A stretch of 64,000 nt of DNA from a virus. The stretch spans positions 57,834-121,833 of IMG/VR virus record IMGVR_UViG_3300013004_000030; one strand, written 5' to 3'. Shown piece after piece: positions 55,122-62,874 of this stretch. The notes beneath the pieces are model-generated. The model saw only the letters and a list, made by a program, of their open reading frames with translations. It was not told the DNA's origin and did no database searches. Made by a program: the position numbers and the translations under genes. Within the stretch, counting starts at the first letter, position 1, and every line of letters starts with the position of its first letter.

Positions 55122-55371
55122 TGAGCTCTTCCTCGAGCAGCTTGTTCAGACCGGCCACATCGGTCGTGTCCTTCCGCTTCCTCTTCAGCTCGGGAAGATT
55201 CACGCCCTCGGAAACGAGCTTCTTGTACTTGGTCGCAACGCCGGCCGGGGTGCAACCCAGAGCCTTTGCGACATCTGCCTGGCTTCCGCCTTCCTTGTAA
55301 GCCTTAGCCCATGTCTTGATGAAATCTTCCTTGTTGATCCTCGGACGCTTGATAACTTTCGTGTCTGACAT
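55099..55371 (-). CDS. Helix-turn-helix protein
   Basis: In this 90-residue protein, DFIKTWAKAYKEGGSQADVA followed by KALGCTPAGVATKYKKLV is a clear helix-turn-helix. The C-terminus is acidic. ATG 55371 follows TAGGAG. It sits 10 bp after the VWA gene, so it may be co-transcribed with the MoxR-VWA pair. Confidence 0.75.
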   Translation of the reverse strand: MSDTKVIKRPRINKEDFIKTWAKAYKEGGSQADVAKALGCTPAGVATKYKKLVSEGVNLPELKRKRKDTTDVAGLNKLLEEELNDSSSAA

Positions 55372-55381
55372 TTTCAATCTC

Positions 55382-56656
55382 CTAGTTGCTGTCGTTGTCT
55401 ACATCTACGCGAACCACATCACCGAACGGGGGAGTGACCGATTGGTTGGTCAGCACCCAAAGAACATCAAACTTGCTGGTCGGATCGTCACCGAAGTTGC
55501 CGTACCCATCGGTGAAGAACACCGTGTAGTCGGGCTGGATTCTCTTCTCAATGAGGTGCTGGAACACCGGGGCGAAGTCGGTGCCGCCGCCGCCTTGAAG
55601 GGCGGGCAGAGGCTCATACGGGTCAATCCAGCGGCTCTCATACACACCAGCATCGCAGTCAAGGAAGTAAATCTTCGCATTGAACTTCCGGCGAATGTCC
55701 TCCAACTCCCCGATTGCTTGCTTCAAGTCGCTCTCGCTCATGCTGCCCGAAGTGTCAATCGCAAAGGCGATCTTCGGTGCGTCGGGGCCAATGTTGCTGG
55801 GGAAGATGTAGGGAGCCGAAAGGAACCGGCGGTTAGGCACAGTCCATGTAATGTCACGGGACGCCTTACGGGACGCACCGAACCGCAACCGCTGCCGAAG
55901 GGCTTGCAACCAGTTCACCTTGGGCTTGAGGTAGCCCACGATAACACGCTCCATACCGGCGGGCATGGAACCTTGGTTCTTGGCACAAGTGTAAGCCTCG
56001 CAGATGGCAGACCGAATGTAGTCCTTCATCTCTTGATCGTGCTGCTCCTTGCTCTGCCCCGGCTTCTTCTCCGGCAGAGGAACGCGACGGTCACGAATGA
56101 CAACCACATCACCATCACCGGGCATCTCGCCGGAACCCTCACCATCACCCTCGCCGGAACCGTTTAGGTCAACGACATACACCTTGCGACCACCAGTGCC
56201 GTTCTTCTCAAGTTCCTCGTAGATACGCTCCGCCGTCATGCCCTCGTACTTATCGTCAAGGAGGGTTTCCTTGATGAGAAAGTCGGGCTTCTCAAACTGG
56301 AACTTGAGCATGAGGTTGATGGCGAAGTCCGTAGCCATGTTCCACATCATCGGATCGCGGCTGCCCATGCGACCGCTATGCTCAAAGATGAAGTGACACA
56401 GTTCGTGGGCGACGAGGAAAAGAAACTGCTTGACCGTCAACTTGTCATAGAAGTCAAGGTTGAAGATCACATTGCCGTACTTGTCAATACAAGCCGTCTG
56501 GCAGAAGTGATCCTTCCCGGCCACTACGCTGAAACTGCACCGCTCGCTCATCACGCCCCAAAAGGGGAACTCGCGGGCGAAGGCCAGCATCACAATGTCA
56601 ATGTTCTTCTTGAACTGGTCGAGCCGAGACTTTTCAATGGCGGAAACTGCGGTCAT
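55382..56656 (-). CDS. VWA-like protein with N-terminal metallopeptidase-like domain
   Basis: This 424-residue protein has VAHELCHFIFEH at about residue 88, an HExxH-like zinc motif. The middle is Gly/Glu-rich. The C-terminal VWA-like domain has FAIDTSGSMSESDL (DxSxS MIDAS) and TVFFTDGYGN. This domain order matches COG3864/DUF2201 proteins, which pair with MoxR ATPases. ATG 56656 follows AAGGAG. Confidence 0.88.
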   Translation of the reverse strand: MTAVSAIEKSRLDQFKKNIDIVMLAFAREFPFWGVMSERCSFSVVAGKDHFCQTACIDKYGNVIFNLDFYDKLTVKQFLFLVAHELCHFIFEHSGRMGSRDPMMWNMATDFAINLMLKFQFEKPDFLIKETLLDDKYEGMTAERIYEELEKNGTGGRKVYVVDLNGSGEGDGEGSGEMPGDGDVVVIRDRRVPLPEKKPGQSKEQHDQEMKDYIRSAICEAYTCAKNQGSMPAGMERVIVGYLKPKVNWLQALRQRLRFGASRKASRDITWTVPNRRFLSAPYIFPSNIGPDAPKIAFAIDTSGSMSESDLKQAIGELEDIRRKFNAKIYFLDCDAGVYESRWIDPYEPLPALQGGGGTDFAPVFQHLIEKRIQPDYTVFFTDGYGNFGDDPTSKFDVLWVLTNQSVTPPFGDVVRVDVDNDSN

Positions 56657-56769
56657 GGTTGTTCTCCTTATGCACCACTCACCGTCCAGGATTTTATTTT
56701 CAAGAAAGGGAACCCCCGTCCTCCCGAAGGTAGCGAACCCATCGGGAGGACGGTGGCCCACACGCTTTC

Positions 56770-57861
56770 TCAAGTCACGGTGATGGCACCGTGGAGGATT
56801 TCGCTGTTCGCCTTGATCCACGCGGCAACCGCCTTGGAGTGGAACAGTGCCGTCTTGATCTTCTCCGGTGCCGTCAGCATGATGCGACGGTAGAACAGAC
56901 TGGCCGGTTCCGGCGAGATACCCGAAATCACCTTCACGCAGTTCTCCAAAACCTTCTCGGGAGTCTCATGCGAAAGAAGATGCGAGGCCACCGCGTTCGC
57001 CACGGCATAGGCCACCGAAATCTCCTTCCGGTTCTCCGTAAAGGTCTCCTTGCCCTCCACCAGACGGGCGATGTTCGGGAGCGATGCACACACCTTGAGG
57101 TACGCACAGAACTCCGAACTAACAGCACCCACGCAAGCCCGAATCTGGCTCATCGCGTTCTGCCCCGCCTTGAGCCGCTTGCTCACATAACACCACGACC
57201 GGGGATTGGCCGACGCACTGTACTCGTCCTTGCGGGGCGACAACAGCGACGAAGGCGAGAACGAAATGAAACCAATCACATCGGGGTGGACATCGTTCGT
57301 CATCGCCCACTTCGTCCAGTGGTGATGGTCGGGACTGTAATCATAGATCGCAAAACGATCCAGAAGGGCAGCCGACAGCGGATAGGTGTGAGCACGATCC
57401 TCCGCACGGTTCGCAGCAGCACAGATGTACCACGACCGGGGCAACTCATGCTTGCCGATCTTGCGATCCAACACCAACTGCAAGGCCGGATTCTGCACCG
57501 AAGGCTGGGCGGTGTTCAACTCGTCCAGAAACACAATGCCCTTCGTGTAGAGGCGACCGTTCGCCACGATCCCACCCTCGCTCGGAAGGAACTCGGGACG
57601 AACCCACTCCACCGCAACCGGATTCTTGTTCTCGTCCTTCTTGATGATCGGGAGGCCACGCATGTCAATCGCCTCCAAACTGTTCAGCCGAAGGTCAATC
57701 ACCAGATCATCCTCGTCCGCAGACGCACGGATCTGATCGCTCTTGCCCACCCCCGGCGAACCAAACACCAGAAGCGGCTGATCCACCTCGCGGCAAGCAC
57801 GAACCTCCGCAGTCAGATCGCCAGAAATCGGGTTGCCCTTCTCAATAAGCGTGTCGGCCAT
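56770..57861 (-). CDS. MoxR-family AAA+ ATPase
   Basis: This 363-residue protein has Walker A GSPGVGKSDQI, Walker B GIVFLDELNTA, sensor-like AAANRAEDRAHTYPLSAALL and DRF arginine-region. MoxR ATPases act as chaperones together with VWA proteins to assemble or insert metal into partner complexes. The VWA-like partner is the next gene. Three tandem promoter copies precede it. AAGGAGG precedes the ATG. Confidence 0.9.
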   Translation of the reverse strand: MADTLIEKGNPISGDLTAEVRACREVDQPLLVFGSPGVGKSDQIRASADEDDLVIDLRLNSLEAIDMRGLPIIKKDENKNPVAVEWVRPEFLPSEGGIVANGRLYTKGIVFLDELNTAQPSVQNPALQLVLDRKIGKHELPRSWYICAAANRAEDRAHTYPLSAALLDRFAIYDYSPDHHHWTKWAMTNDVHPDVIGFISFSPSSLLSPRKDEYSASANPRSWCYVSKRLKAGQNAMSQIRACVGAVSSEFCAYLKVCASLPNIARLVEGKETFTENRKEISVAYAVANAVASHLLSHETPEKVLENCVKVISGISPEPASLFYRRIMLTAPEKIKTALFHSKAVAAWIKANSEILHGAITVT

Positions 57862-57902
57862 TTTCGGATCCTCCTTATGAGTGTCAGAACCAACTTCCCA
57901 TA

Positions 57903-57926
57903 AACCATCTGGGAATGAGTTTTCAA
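57903..57926 (-). promoter_or_regulatory. Array promoter, proximal of three
   Basis: TTGAAAA-N10-GATGGTT, 42 bp upstream of the MoxR start. Confidence 0.65.
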
Positions 57927-57959
57927 AAAACCCAACCCGGTCTCAAACCACAACTCCCC

Positions 57960-57983
57960 AACCATCCGGGGAAAGTTTTTCAA
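57960..57983 (-). promoter_or_regulatory. Array promoter, middle of three
   Basis: TTGAAAA-N10-GATGGTT. With the copies at 57903 and 58005 it defines the element: only the two boxes and the CCC before the core are kept. Confidence 0.65.
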
Positions 57984-58004
57984 AACCCAAGTTGACCCTC
58001 AACA

Positions 58005-58028
58005 AACCATCCGGGAAAAGATTTTCAA
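58005..58028 (-). promoter_or_regulatory. Array promoter, distal of three
   Basis: TTGAAAA-N10-GATGGTT. The TGA of its first box is the stop codon of the gene ending at 58025. Confidence 0.65.
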
Positions 58029-58501
58029 TCGTCCTCTTCGTCATTCACATCAGAATAAAAGCCGCCCTCAACAGAAGCAGTCTCCCGCCGCACTTCCACA
58101 CCAGGATAAACCTCGGAAGACTCAACCACAGCCGAACACGAAGTCTCCTCAGGCAAACTGGAAATCTTAGAAATCCTCCCGAACTCCTCGAGAACACGAT
58201 CAAAACGATCAATTGTGCCAACCGATCGTACAAGATTCGCAAACTCCGACAGGATGCGCGTCGCCAAGTCAGGATCAAGATTGCTCTTCTCTACAAAATC
58301 ATGAACCATCTTCAACTCGGCCACCGAAACCTCCTGGGACGGCTTTGACGATGCCCGTCCCCGGACACCGAAAACCAAGGCATATGAAACATCAACACCA
58401 CCCTCACCCAACGCGGAAATACAGTCCTTCACGCTGGCCTGAGGATTGTTCTCAAAATACTTCCGAATCAATTCACTCTTGTTCACGCCACCACGAGCCA
58501 T
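58025..58501 (-). CDS. Putative DNA-binding regulator-like protein
   Basis: In this 158-residue protein, NKSELIRKYFENNPQASVKD followed by CISALGEGGVDVSYALVFGV is a helix-turn-helix-like segment; similar NKSxAIRDYLxxNP segments are common in Planctomycetota proteins. The rest is helical with an acidic end. AAGGAG precedes ATG 58501. DNA binding is inferred. Confidence 0.7.
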   Translation of the reverse strand: MARGGVNKSELIRKYFENNPQASVKDCISALGEGGVDVSYALVFGVRGRASSKPSQEVSVAELKMVHDFVEKSNLDPDLATRILSEFANLVRSVGTIDRFDRVLEEFGRISKISSLPEETSCSAVVESSEVYPGVEVRRETASVEGGFYSDVNDEEDD

Positions 58502-58542
58502 AAAAAACTCCTTGTTGAAAATCACTTGAAAAGCATTGTAGT

Positions 58543-59070
58543 CTATTTTTTCTCGTTGTAAAGAGCCTCAAAATACCGGCGAGAAGCAAAATCAACTCCC
58601 TCAAAAGAACGCAAAACCATTCTCGTGTGCATCTCTGAAGGAAGAATCCCATTTAAAACATATTTGGAATACAAATAACTCGCCAACGAATCCGAACTAA
58701 TCGCCTCCTCAGCCTCTCGCCACCTATCGCCCACAACACAAGCCGAAACCAACACACACAAACGAGGATTCCGAAGAAAACTCCGAAGATTCACACCATG
58801 ACCCAAACAACGACGAATATAATCCCCACCCAAACCAATTGGTTCAATTAAATTCAAATCAATTTTTTTAGAACTATGAAAAAACCAATCCCTAATCTGA
58901 CGAATCGAATAATTTGTGCCCTCAAATGCACGAACAACAGTGTTGAATTCCCAAGAACTACGCTCCGCCCAAAACGGAGGGTCAAAATCAAAAGAACCCA
59001 AAATACGAAGGTTACTCAAAAACTTGGAGAACTCGCTCCAAGCTTCTTCTTTTGTTTGAAATAAACTCAT
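58543..59070 (-). CDS. Repeat-family protein
   Basis: This 175-residue protein has VVGDRWREAEEAISSDSLAS, YLYSKYVLNGILPSEMHTRM and VLRSFE near the C-terminus, as in the GRLPE family. No strong ribosome binding site. Confidence 0.72.
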   Translation of the reverse strand: MSLFQTKEEAWSEFSKFLSNLRILGSFDFDPPFWAERSSWEFNTVVRAFEGTNYSIRQIRDWFFHSSKKIDLNLIEPIGLGGDYIRRCLGHGVNLRSFLRNPRLCVLVSACVVGDRWREAEEAISSDSLASYLYSKYVLNGILPSEMHTRMVLRSFEGVDFASRRYFEALYNEKK

Positions 59071-59079
59071 CGGATTTTA

Positions 59080-59283
59080 TTACGCTGCTCGCTTCAGCCG
59101 CTCAATTTCCACAACATCCTTTTTTTGTGCGAACCTGGTCATGTGCCGATCCTGAAGATACGAATCAGCCAAACCAAACAAATAAAAACCCAGATCTCCA
59201 ACCCTGCACACAAAAGCCAAAAACAAAACCATCCCCATCATCGTTCCCAAATACATCACAACAATAAAAAGATCAGCAAACAT
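59080..59283 (-). CDS. Small membrane protein
   Basis: This 67-residue protein has a hydrophobic N-terminal half (ADLFIVVMYLGTMMGMVLFL) and a charged C-terminal helix. GGAG precedes the ATG; the leader contains two tandem hairpins (59307-59349). Confidence 0.7.
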   Translation of the reverse strand: MFADLFIVVMYLGTMMGMVLFLAFVCRVGDLGFYLFGLADSYLQDRHMTRFAQKKDVVEIERLKRAA

Positions 59284-59306
59284 TCTAAAACTCCAAAAAG
59301 AAAAAC

Positions 59307-59349
59307 ACCTGTCAAAACCGGCAGGTCATACCTGTCAAAACCGTCAGGT
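59307..59349. repeat. Two tandem 20-bp palindromic repeats
   Basis: ACCTGTCAAAACCGGCAGGT and a one-mismatch copy, each able to form an ACCTG/CAGGT hairpin. On the minus strand each contains TTGACA, so this may be an operator-promoter region for the gene at 59080. Confidence 0.8.
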
Positions 59350-59451
59350 TTCTTGCGACATATTAAGTGAAATCAATGAAAATAGACCTTACGCCACAAT
59401 GATTTTCATCCTAAATAAAGAGGTCGGAATTAATCAACAACAAGGAAAAAA

Positions 59452-59679
59452 ATGAGCGAAAATGAAGGTCCCGTCTACAGCATGCTAACAGGAAAACCAT
59501 GCGGATATCTCTTGTTTACATGCGCATACAATTCAAACCTGAATGAAAATTCTTGGGGCTCACCCACATCATACATGGACGGCTGCGAATGCCCTCTAAA
59601 TTTTGACCCACCACCAGACACAGACAACCCTTGTCCAGCTGTAGGCCAACAATACTACATGAACGCCTACTGTCAGTAA
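59452..59679 (+). CDS. Six-cysteine small protein, PVYSMLTGKP family
   Basis: In this 75-residue protein, GPVYSMLTGKPC near the N-terminus is the family motif. Six cysteines could form three disulfides. There is no signal peptide. AAGGA precedes the ATG; CCTAAATA at 59410 resembles a late promoter, and a terminator follows, so it is a self-contained plus-strand unit. Confidence 0.75.
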   Translation: MSENEGPVYSMLTGKPCGYLLFTCAYNSNLNENSWGSPTSYMDGCECPLNFDPPPDTDNPCPAVGQQYYMNAYCQ

Positions 59680-59683
59680 AACT

Positions 59684-59715
59684 AAGGCCTTAGGATAAAA
59701 CCTAAGGCCTTTTTT
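59684..59715 (+). terminator. Rho-independent terminator
   Basis: AAGGCCTTAGG-ATAAAA-CCTAAGGCCTT followed by T-run on the plus strand. Confidence 0.9.
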
Positions 59716-59908
59716 CTATCTCCATCGTCTCCTCCATATTATCAACCATCATGTGATCCCCCTCAATCACGCCGCACACACGAACCTTATATCCGGCCGC
59801 CACATCCTTGGAACAAAGGGAAACGGCCTCCTCCCAAGTATCCGCCTCCGCAATCGCAGCCCAAGGCTGGTCATTGTCCGGGTAGTATCCGACAACAGTG
59901 AACTTCAT
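59702..59908 (-). CDS. Small hypothetical protein
   Basis: This 68-residue protein (FTVVGYYPDNDQPWAAIAEA, DTWEEAV, AAGYKVRVCGVIEGD) starts at ATG 59908, directly after a GATGGGT promoter core, or at ATG 59917 inside it; either is leaderless. The pattern YPDNxQPWA is shared by small phage proteins. Confidence 0.7.
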   Translation of the reverse strand: MKFTVVGYYPDNDQPWAAIAEADTWEEAVSLCSKDVAAGYKVRVCGVIEGDHMMVDNMEETMEIEKRP

Positions 59909-59923
59909 TTTACCCATCCAGGA

Positions 59924-60433
59924 TCAAGAAATAAGCTTGGCCCTCTCCTCAACACTCAAAGTCCCAATGTACTCCCGAGCCAACCTCTCCCTACCCTCAA
60001 TAAACTCCACATACCACCTCTCCCCAGAAAGAATCATCATGCTGTGAAGACTCTCGGGAAGACGACCACCCAAAGCATGAACATACCGATAAACCCGATT
60101 ACTCCGACTCTTAGGACACTTCCTCTTCAAAATGCCACGCTCTATCGACCTGTGCATCTCCTCAGAACCAGCCTTGAACTTCTCAAAATACAACAAACTC
60201 CCATACGAATTCTGGGCGATCACAGACTCCGCCTCAACCCACCTACCACAAATCACATGAATCGCATACTGACAAGCCAACTTGGGATCCTTCATGATCG
60301 CCGGCTCACCCAAATGAAACCGAGCCGCCGTCCTCATGGCATACGCAAAAGAAGCCATGCCACTCTTTGAGATCAATTCCAAAGTCTCTTGAGGCAGATC
60401 CTCAAACAAACAATCCAGAATCTCCTCGTTCAC
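59924..60433 (-). CDS. GRWVEAE repeat-family protein
   Basis: This 169-residue protein has QYAIHVICGRWVEAESVIAQ and YVHALGGRLPESLHSMMILS. It starts at GTG overlapping the upstream stop (TAGTG). Confidence 0.76.
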   Translation of the reverse strand: MNEEILDCLFEDLPQETLELISKSGMASFAYAMRTAARFHLGEPAIMKDPKLACQYAIHVICGRWVEAESVIAQNSYGSLLYFEKFKAGSEEMHRSIERGILKRKCPKSRSNRVYRYVHALGGRLPESLHSMMILSGERWYVEFIEGRERLAREYIGTLSVEERAKLIS

Positions 60434-61218
60434 TACACACCCCCAATCCTTGAAACCAACTCGCGCCTTGCCTCAGGATCCAAATCCTCGAGATACCGAA
60501 CCGCACGCCTCTCACACACATCCAGAAAACGAAGATACCTCTTCGTCCAACCCCTGCGCTTGTCATCAAAACTAAACATCATCATCTTCTGGTGAAGATC
60601 AGCATTCAAACGACACCCTGTCAAAACCGCATACCTGTACATAACTTGTGCGCGATTCTTCTCCATCAAAACATCCTCGAGCTCCGGCCACCGGGGACGA
60701 CCTACAGCCTTCAGATAATTGACAACCACATCCGAAGAACTTTCCCAGCGCCACTTCTTGCCCCGACGAACAAACGACAAAACCTTCTCCTCCAACGGAG
60801 CCCACCGACCACGCACAATATTTTTAACATACTTCAAGGCCACTTCAAACTCACTAAGTATCGCCGCCTCCCCAAGCTCCCAACGACCACGAACCACCTC
60901 CGACGCATAAGCCAACGAAGAATGAGCACAGGAACTAATTACCTCCTCACCCGCCTCCCACCTGGAACCCAAAACATTACAAGCATAACTGAAGGCCGTG
61001 TTCGCACTCCTAAGTATCGCCGCCTCCCCAAGCTCCCAACGACCACGCACAACATGAAGCGCATACTCCAAGGCATACGAGGGATTGTCTGCAATACCCC
61101 CCAACTCCCAACGAGTCAACGGAATCCCATTGCGTGCCTTCTTTATGGCATACCGAGGCTGACAAACAGTAGCCGGACGAACAACCGTGTCCTTAACCGC
61201 ACGCATCTGCCGACGCAT
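60433..61218 (-). CDS. GRWELGEA repeat-family protein
   Basis: In this 261-residue protein, five or more repeats of the form YALHVVRGRWELGEAAIL, spaced about 35 residues, then the tail GCRLNADLHQKMMMFSFD. AGGG precedes ATG 61218. The GRW form is the one common in environmental phage proteins. Confidence 0.8.
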   Translation of the reverse strand: MRRQMRAVKDTVVRPATVCQPRYAIKKARNGIPLTRWELGGIADNPSYALEYALHVVRGRWELGEAAILRSANTAFSYACNVLGSRWEAGEEVISSCAHSSLAYASEVVRGRWELGEAAILSEFEVALKYVKNIVRGRWAPLEEKVLSFVRRGKKWRWESSSDVVVNYLKAVGRPRWPELEDVLMEKNRAQVMYRYAVLTGCRLNADLHQKMMMFSFDDKRRGWTKRYLRFLDVCERRAVRYLEDLDPEARRELVSRIGGV

Positions 61219-61480
61219 CTTTTCCCTCCAAGTACCGAATGTACATCTTCGTCCAGTTGTTGGACTCACCCAATACCATCCGGGTATGCAAATTCAAAGG
61301 AAGACCACCATCCCTATACGCCAACCACAAACACACAAAACACAACCCCTCCCAATCATAAAAATCCAGATGATCACGCAAAGGAACCCGAACCCCAGAA
61401 TTCTCAAAATCCTCCGGAGTCCAGCCCTCAAGATAAGGCTGCAAATCATCCATAAACGAAAAAATATCTTCGGAATTCAT
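61193..61480 (-). CDS. Hypothetical protein with repeat-family tail
   Basis: This 95-residue acidic N-terminus, then LPLNLHTRMVLGESNNWTKM and YIRYLEG, the family tail without repeats. ATG 61480 overlaps the preceding micro-frame as ATGA. Confidence 0.72.
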   Translation of the reverse strand: MNSEDIFSFMDDLQPYLEGWTPEDFENSGVRVPLRDHLDFYDWEGLCFVCLWLAYRDGGLPLNLHTRMVLGESNNWTKMYIRYLEGKDASADACG

Positions 61481-61572
61481 ATTTTTTCAATAATCAAAAC
61501 CGGAATTATTACAATCCCAATCCAAAAAACAAAACATATTCCCGAGATCAAAATTTGTGCGTATTTTTTCAA
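61477..61572 (-). CDS. 31-residue candidate membrane micropeptide, TTG start
   Basis: A hydrophobic frame (AQILISGICFVFWIGIVIIP) with basic ends that overlaps the next start as ATGA. The start codon and ribosome binding site are weak. A similar AQIM peptide exists at 62775. Confidence 0.4.
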   Translation of the reverse strand: MKKYAQILISGICFVFWIGIVIIPVLIIEKI

Positions 61573-61640
61573 TAATTGAAAGCAAAATTATTAAAACTTG
61601 CACAAGAAACAAAGAATAAAAACAATAGCCAAAATTTGTG

Positions 61641-61922
61641 CTAAGGCATTATGCCCAATATGATAATCTTCTCCGCCATGTCCCGAGGTATCCCAAGATG
61701 AAACTTACTCAAAACATTCCCAGGAATACTGTTGCGCAAACTCCAAGGACACTCCAAAACAATACGCTCAATCCCATCACCACGACGAATCCAATTGCCT
61801 CGATCACGAACTATACCCAACGACTCAAGATACGAAACCCAAACCCTAAGATCGCCAAACTCCTCGTACTTACTCTCAACAATCTCCGAAAGCTCCCTGT
61901 GATGAACCGAAGACCATTCCAT
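61641..61922 (-). CDS. LVPRxxAEKxLVLGGLP family member
   Basis: This 93-residue protein begins MEWSSVHHRELSEIVESKYE and ends FHLGIPRDMAEKIIILGIMP. GGGAGC precedes the ATG; promoter core near 61943. It lies 15 kb from the main paralog cluster. Confidence 0.76.
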   Translation of the reverse strand: MEWSSVHHRELSEIVESKYEEFGDLRVWVSYLESLGIVRDRGNWIRRGDGIERIVLECPWSLRNSIPGNVLSKFHLGIPRDMAEKIIILGIMP

Positions 61923-61962
61923 GGCATTGCTCCCTAGAAGAAACCATCCAGAATACCAAAAT

Positions 61963-62247
61963 CAAACAAGAGAAACCAGCGCCATAGCCAAATCCACCCT
62001 CTACCCAATATATCCCTTAGCACCTTCCTACACCATCCTGCCTATCGAACCAAACCCGTCGTGCGAACTCAACCCATTAAAAACACACTTGTATTCTTTT
62101 GAATAATACTTGTCATTCTCCGGGGAAACAAACACAATGTTAGAAAAAATTCGTCAATTCTCGAGTGCCACCATGAGTCAAAACAACAAGACAACTACTC
62201 ATGGATGCATCTACAGGTAAATTTTAAAAATACAAACATACTAGGGT
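61963..62247. other. Region without a confident gene
   Basis: Short competing frames only: a 27-codon plus-strand frame 62137-62220 (after GGGG) and minus-strand GTG frames of 29 and 35 codons. I cannot decide between them. Confidence 0.4.
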
Positions 62248-62490
62248 ATGGAAACAATATACAGTAATTTAGGCGGCAAATTCAACGCCGAATGCCCCGA
62301 AGGATACTACAGATCAAGCTTCTGCGCAGATCCCTCAGACCCATCCTTCAACGAAACACTGTTCGCCTGCGGATACCCAATCCAAATCAACTGCTACAGC
62401 ACTTTAAACGGCGACACAATACCGCCCGAAACCGTCGCCTCAACTTATGCGCCAGGATACGAATGCGTAAGCTACTGCGATAATGTCTAG
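62248..62490 (+). CDS. Six-cysteine small protein, ETIYSNLGGKF family
   Basis: In this 80-residue protein, ETIYSNLGGKF at the N-terminus is a divergent form of the family motif. Six cysteines (AEC, SFC, FAC, INC, YEC, SYC). AGGG lies just before the ATG. No signal peptide. Confidence 0.74.
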   Translation: METIYSNLGGKFNAECPEGYYRSSFCADPSDPSFNETLFACGYPIQINCYSTLNGDTIPPETVASTYAPGYECVSYCDNV

Positions 62491-62642
62491 GACGAATAAT
62501 ATTTCATCACCCTATACATTATGTAACAACAAAAAACCAAGGAAATAACAATAACAATAACCCTGGTCGGTTCGTCATGTATAAAAGTCGGACATATAGG
62601 ATGACGATTCATATTCATAAATGTATGTATACATATGGAACG

Positions 62643-62750
62643 ATGAACCCAATGCTCAATTCATCGCCATCATAACCTCCGCCAGTAACAATACTATGGG
62701 GCGGTGTCATCTACACAGTCATCAAAGACTATCTCCAAGACCGATTTTAA
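62643..62750 (+). pseudogene. Small membrane-protein frame with internal in-frame stop
   Basis: ATG 62643 opens MNPMLNSSPS, then TAA, then in the same frame PPPVTILWGGVIYTVIKDYL and a final stop. The second part looks like a membrane peptide but has no start. Either a broken gene or stop-codon readthrough. Confidence 0.3.
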
Positions 62751-62774
62751 TTTAATTATTGGAAACCAATTTTC

Positions 62775-62834
62775 TTACACGCACAAGAAACCAATCCAAT
62801 AAAAAACAAAGGCCATAATTTGTGCAAGTGGCAC
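62775..62834 (-). CDS. 19-residue hydrophobic micropeptide
   Basis: GTG start, PLAQIMAFVFYWIGFLCV. Hydrophobic throughout. A related AQIL peptide lies at 61477. Could be a regulatory or leader peptide; low certainty. Confidence 0.3.
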   Translation of the reverse strand: MPLAQIMAFVFYWIGFLCV

Positions 62835-62874
62835 TAAATCAAATATGACCGGAATATGAAAGGAGGACCCTTTC

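Noticed and set aside
59392-59454. 18-codon leader peptide before the cysteine-rich gene
   Set aside because: It overlaps the presumed late promoter and has no ribosome binding site.
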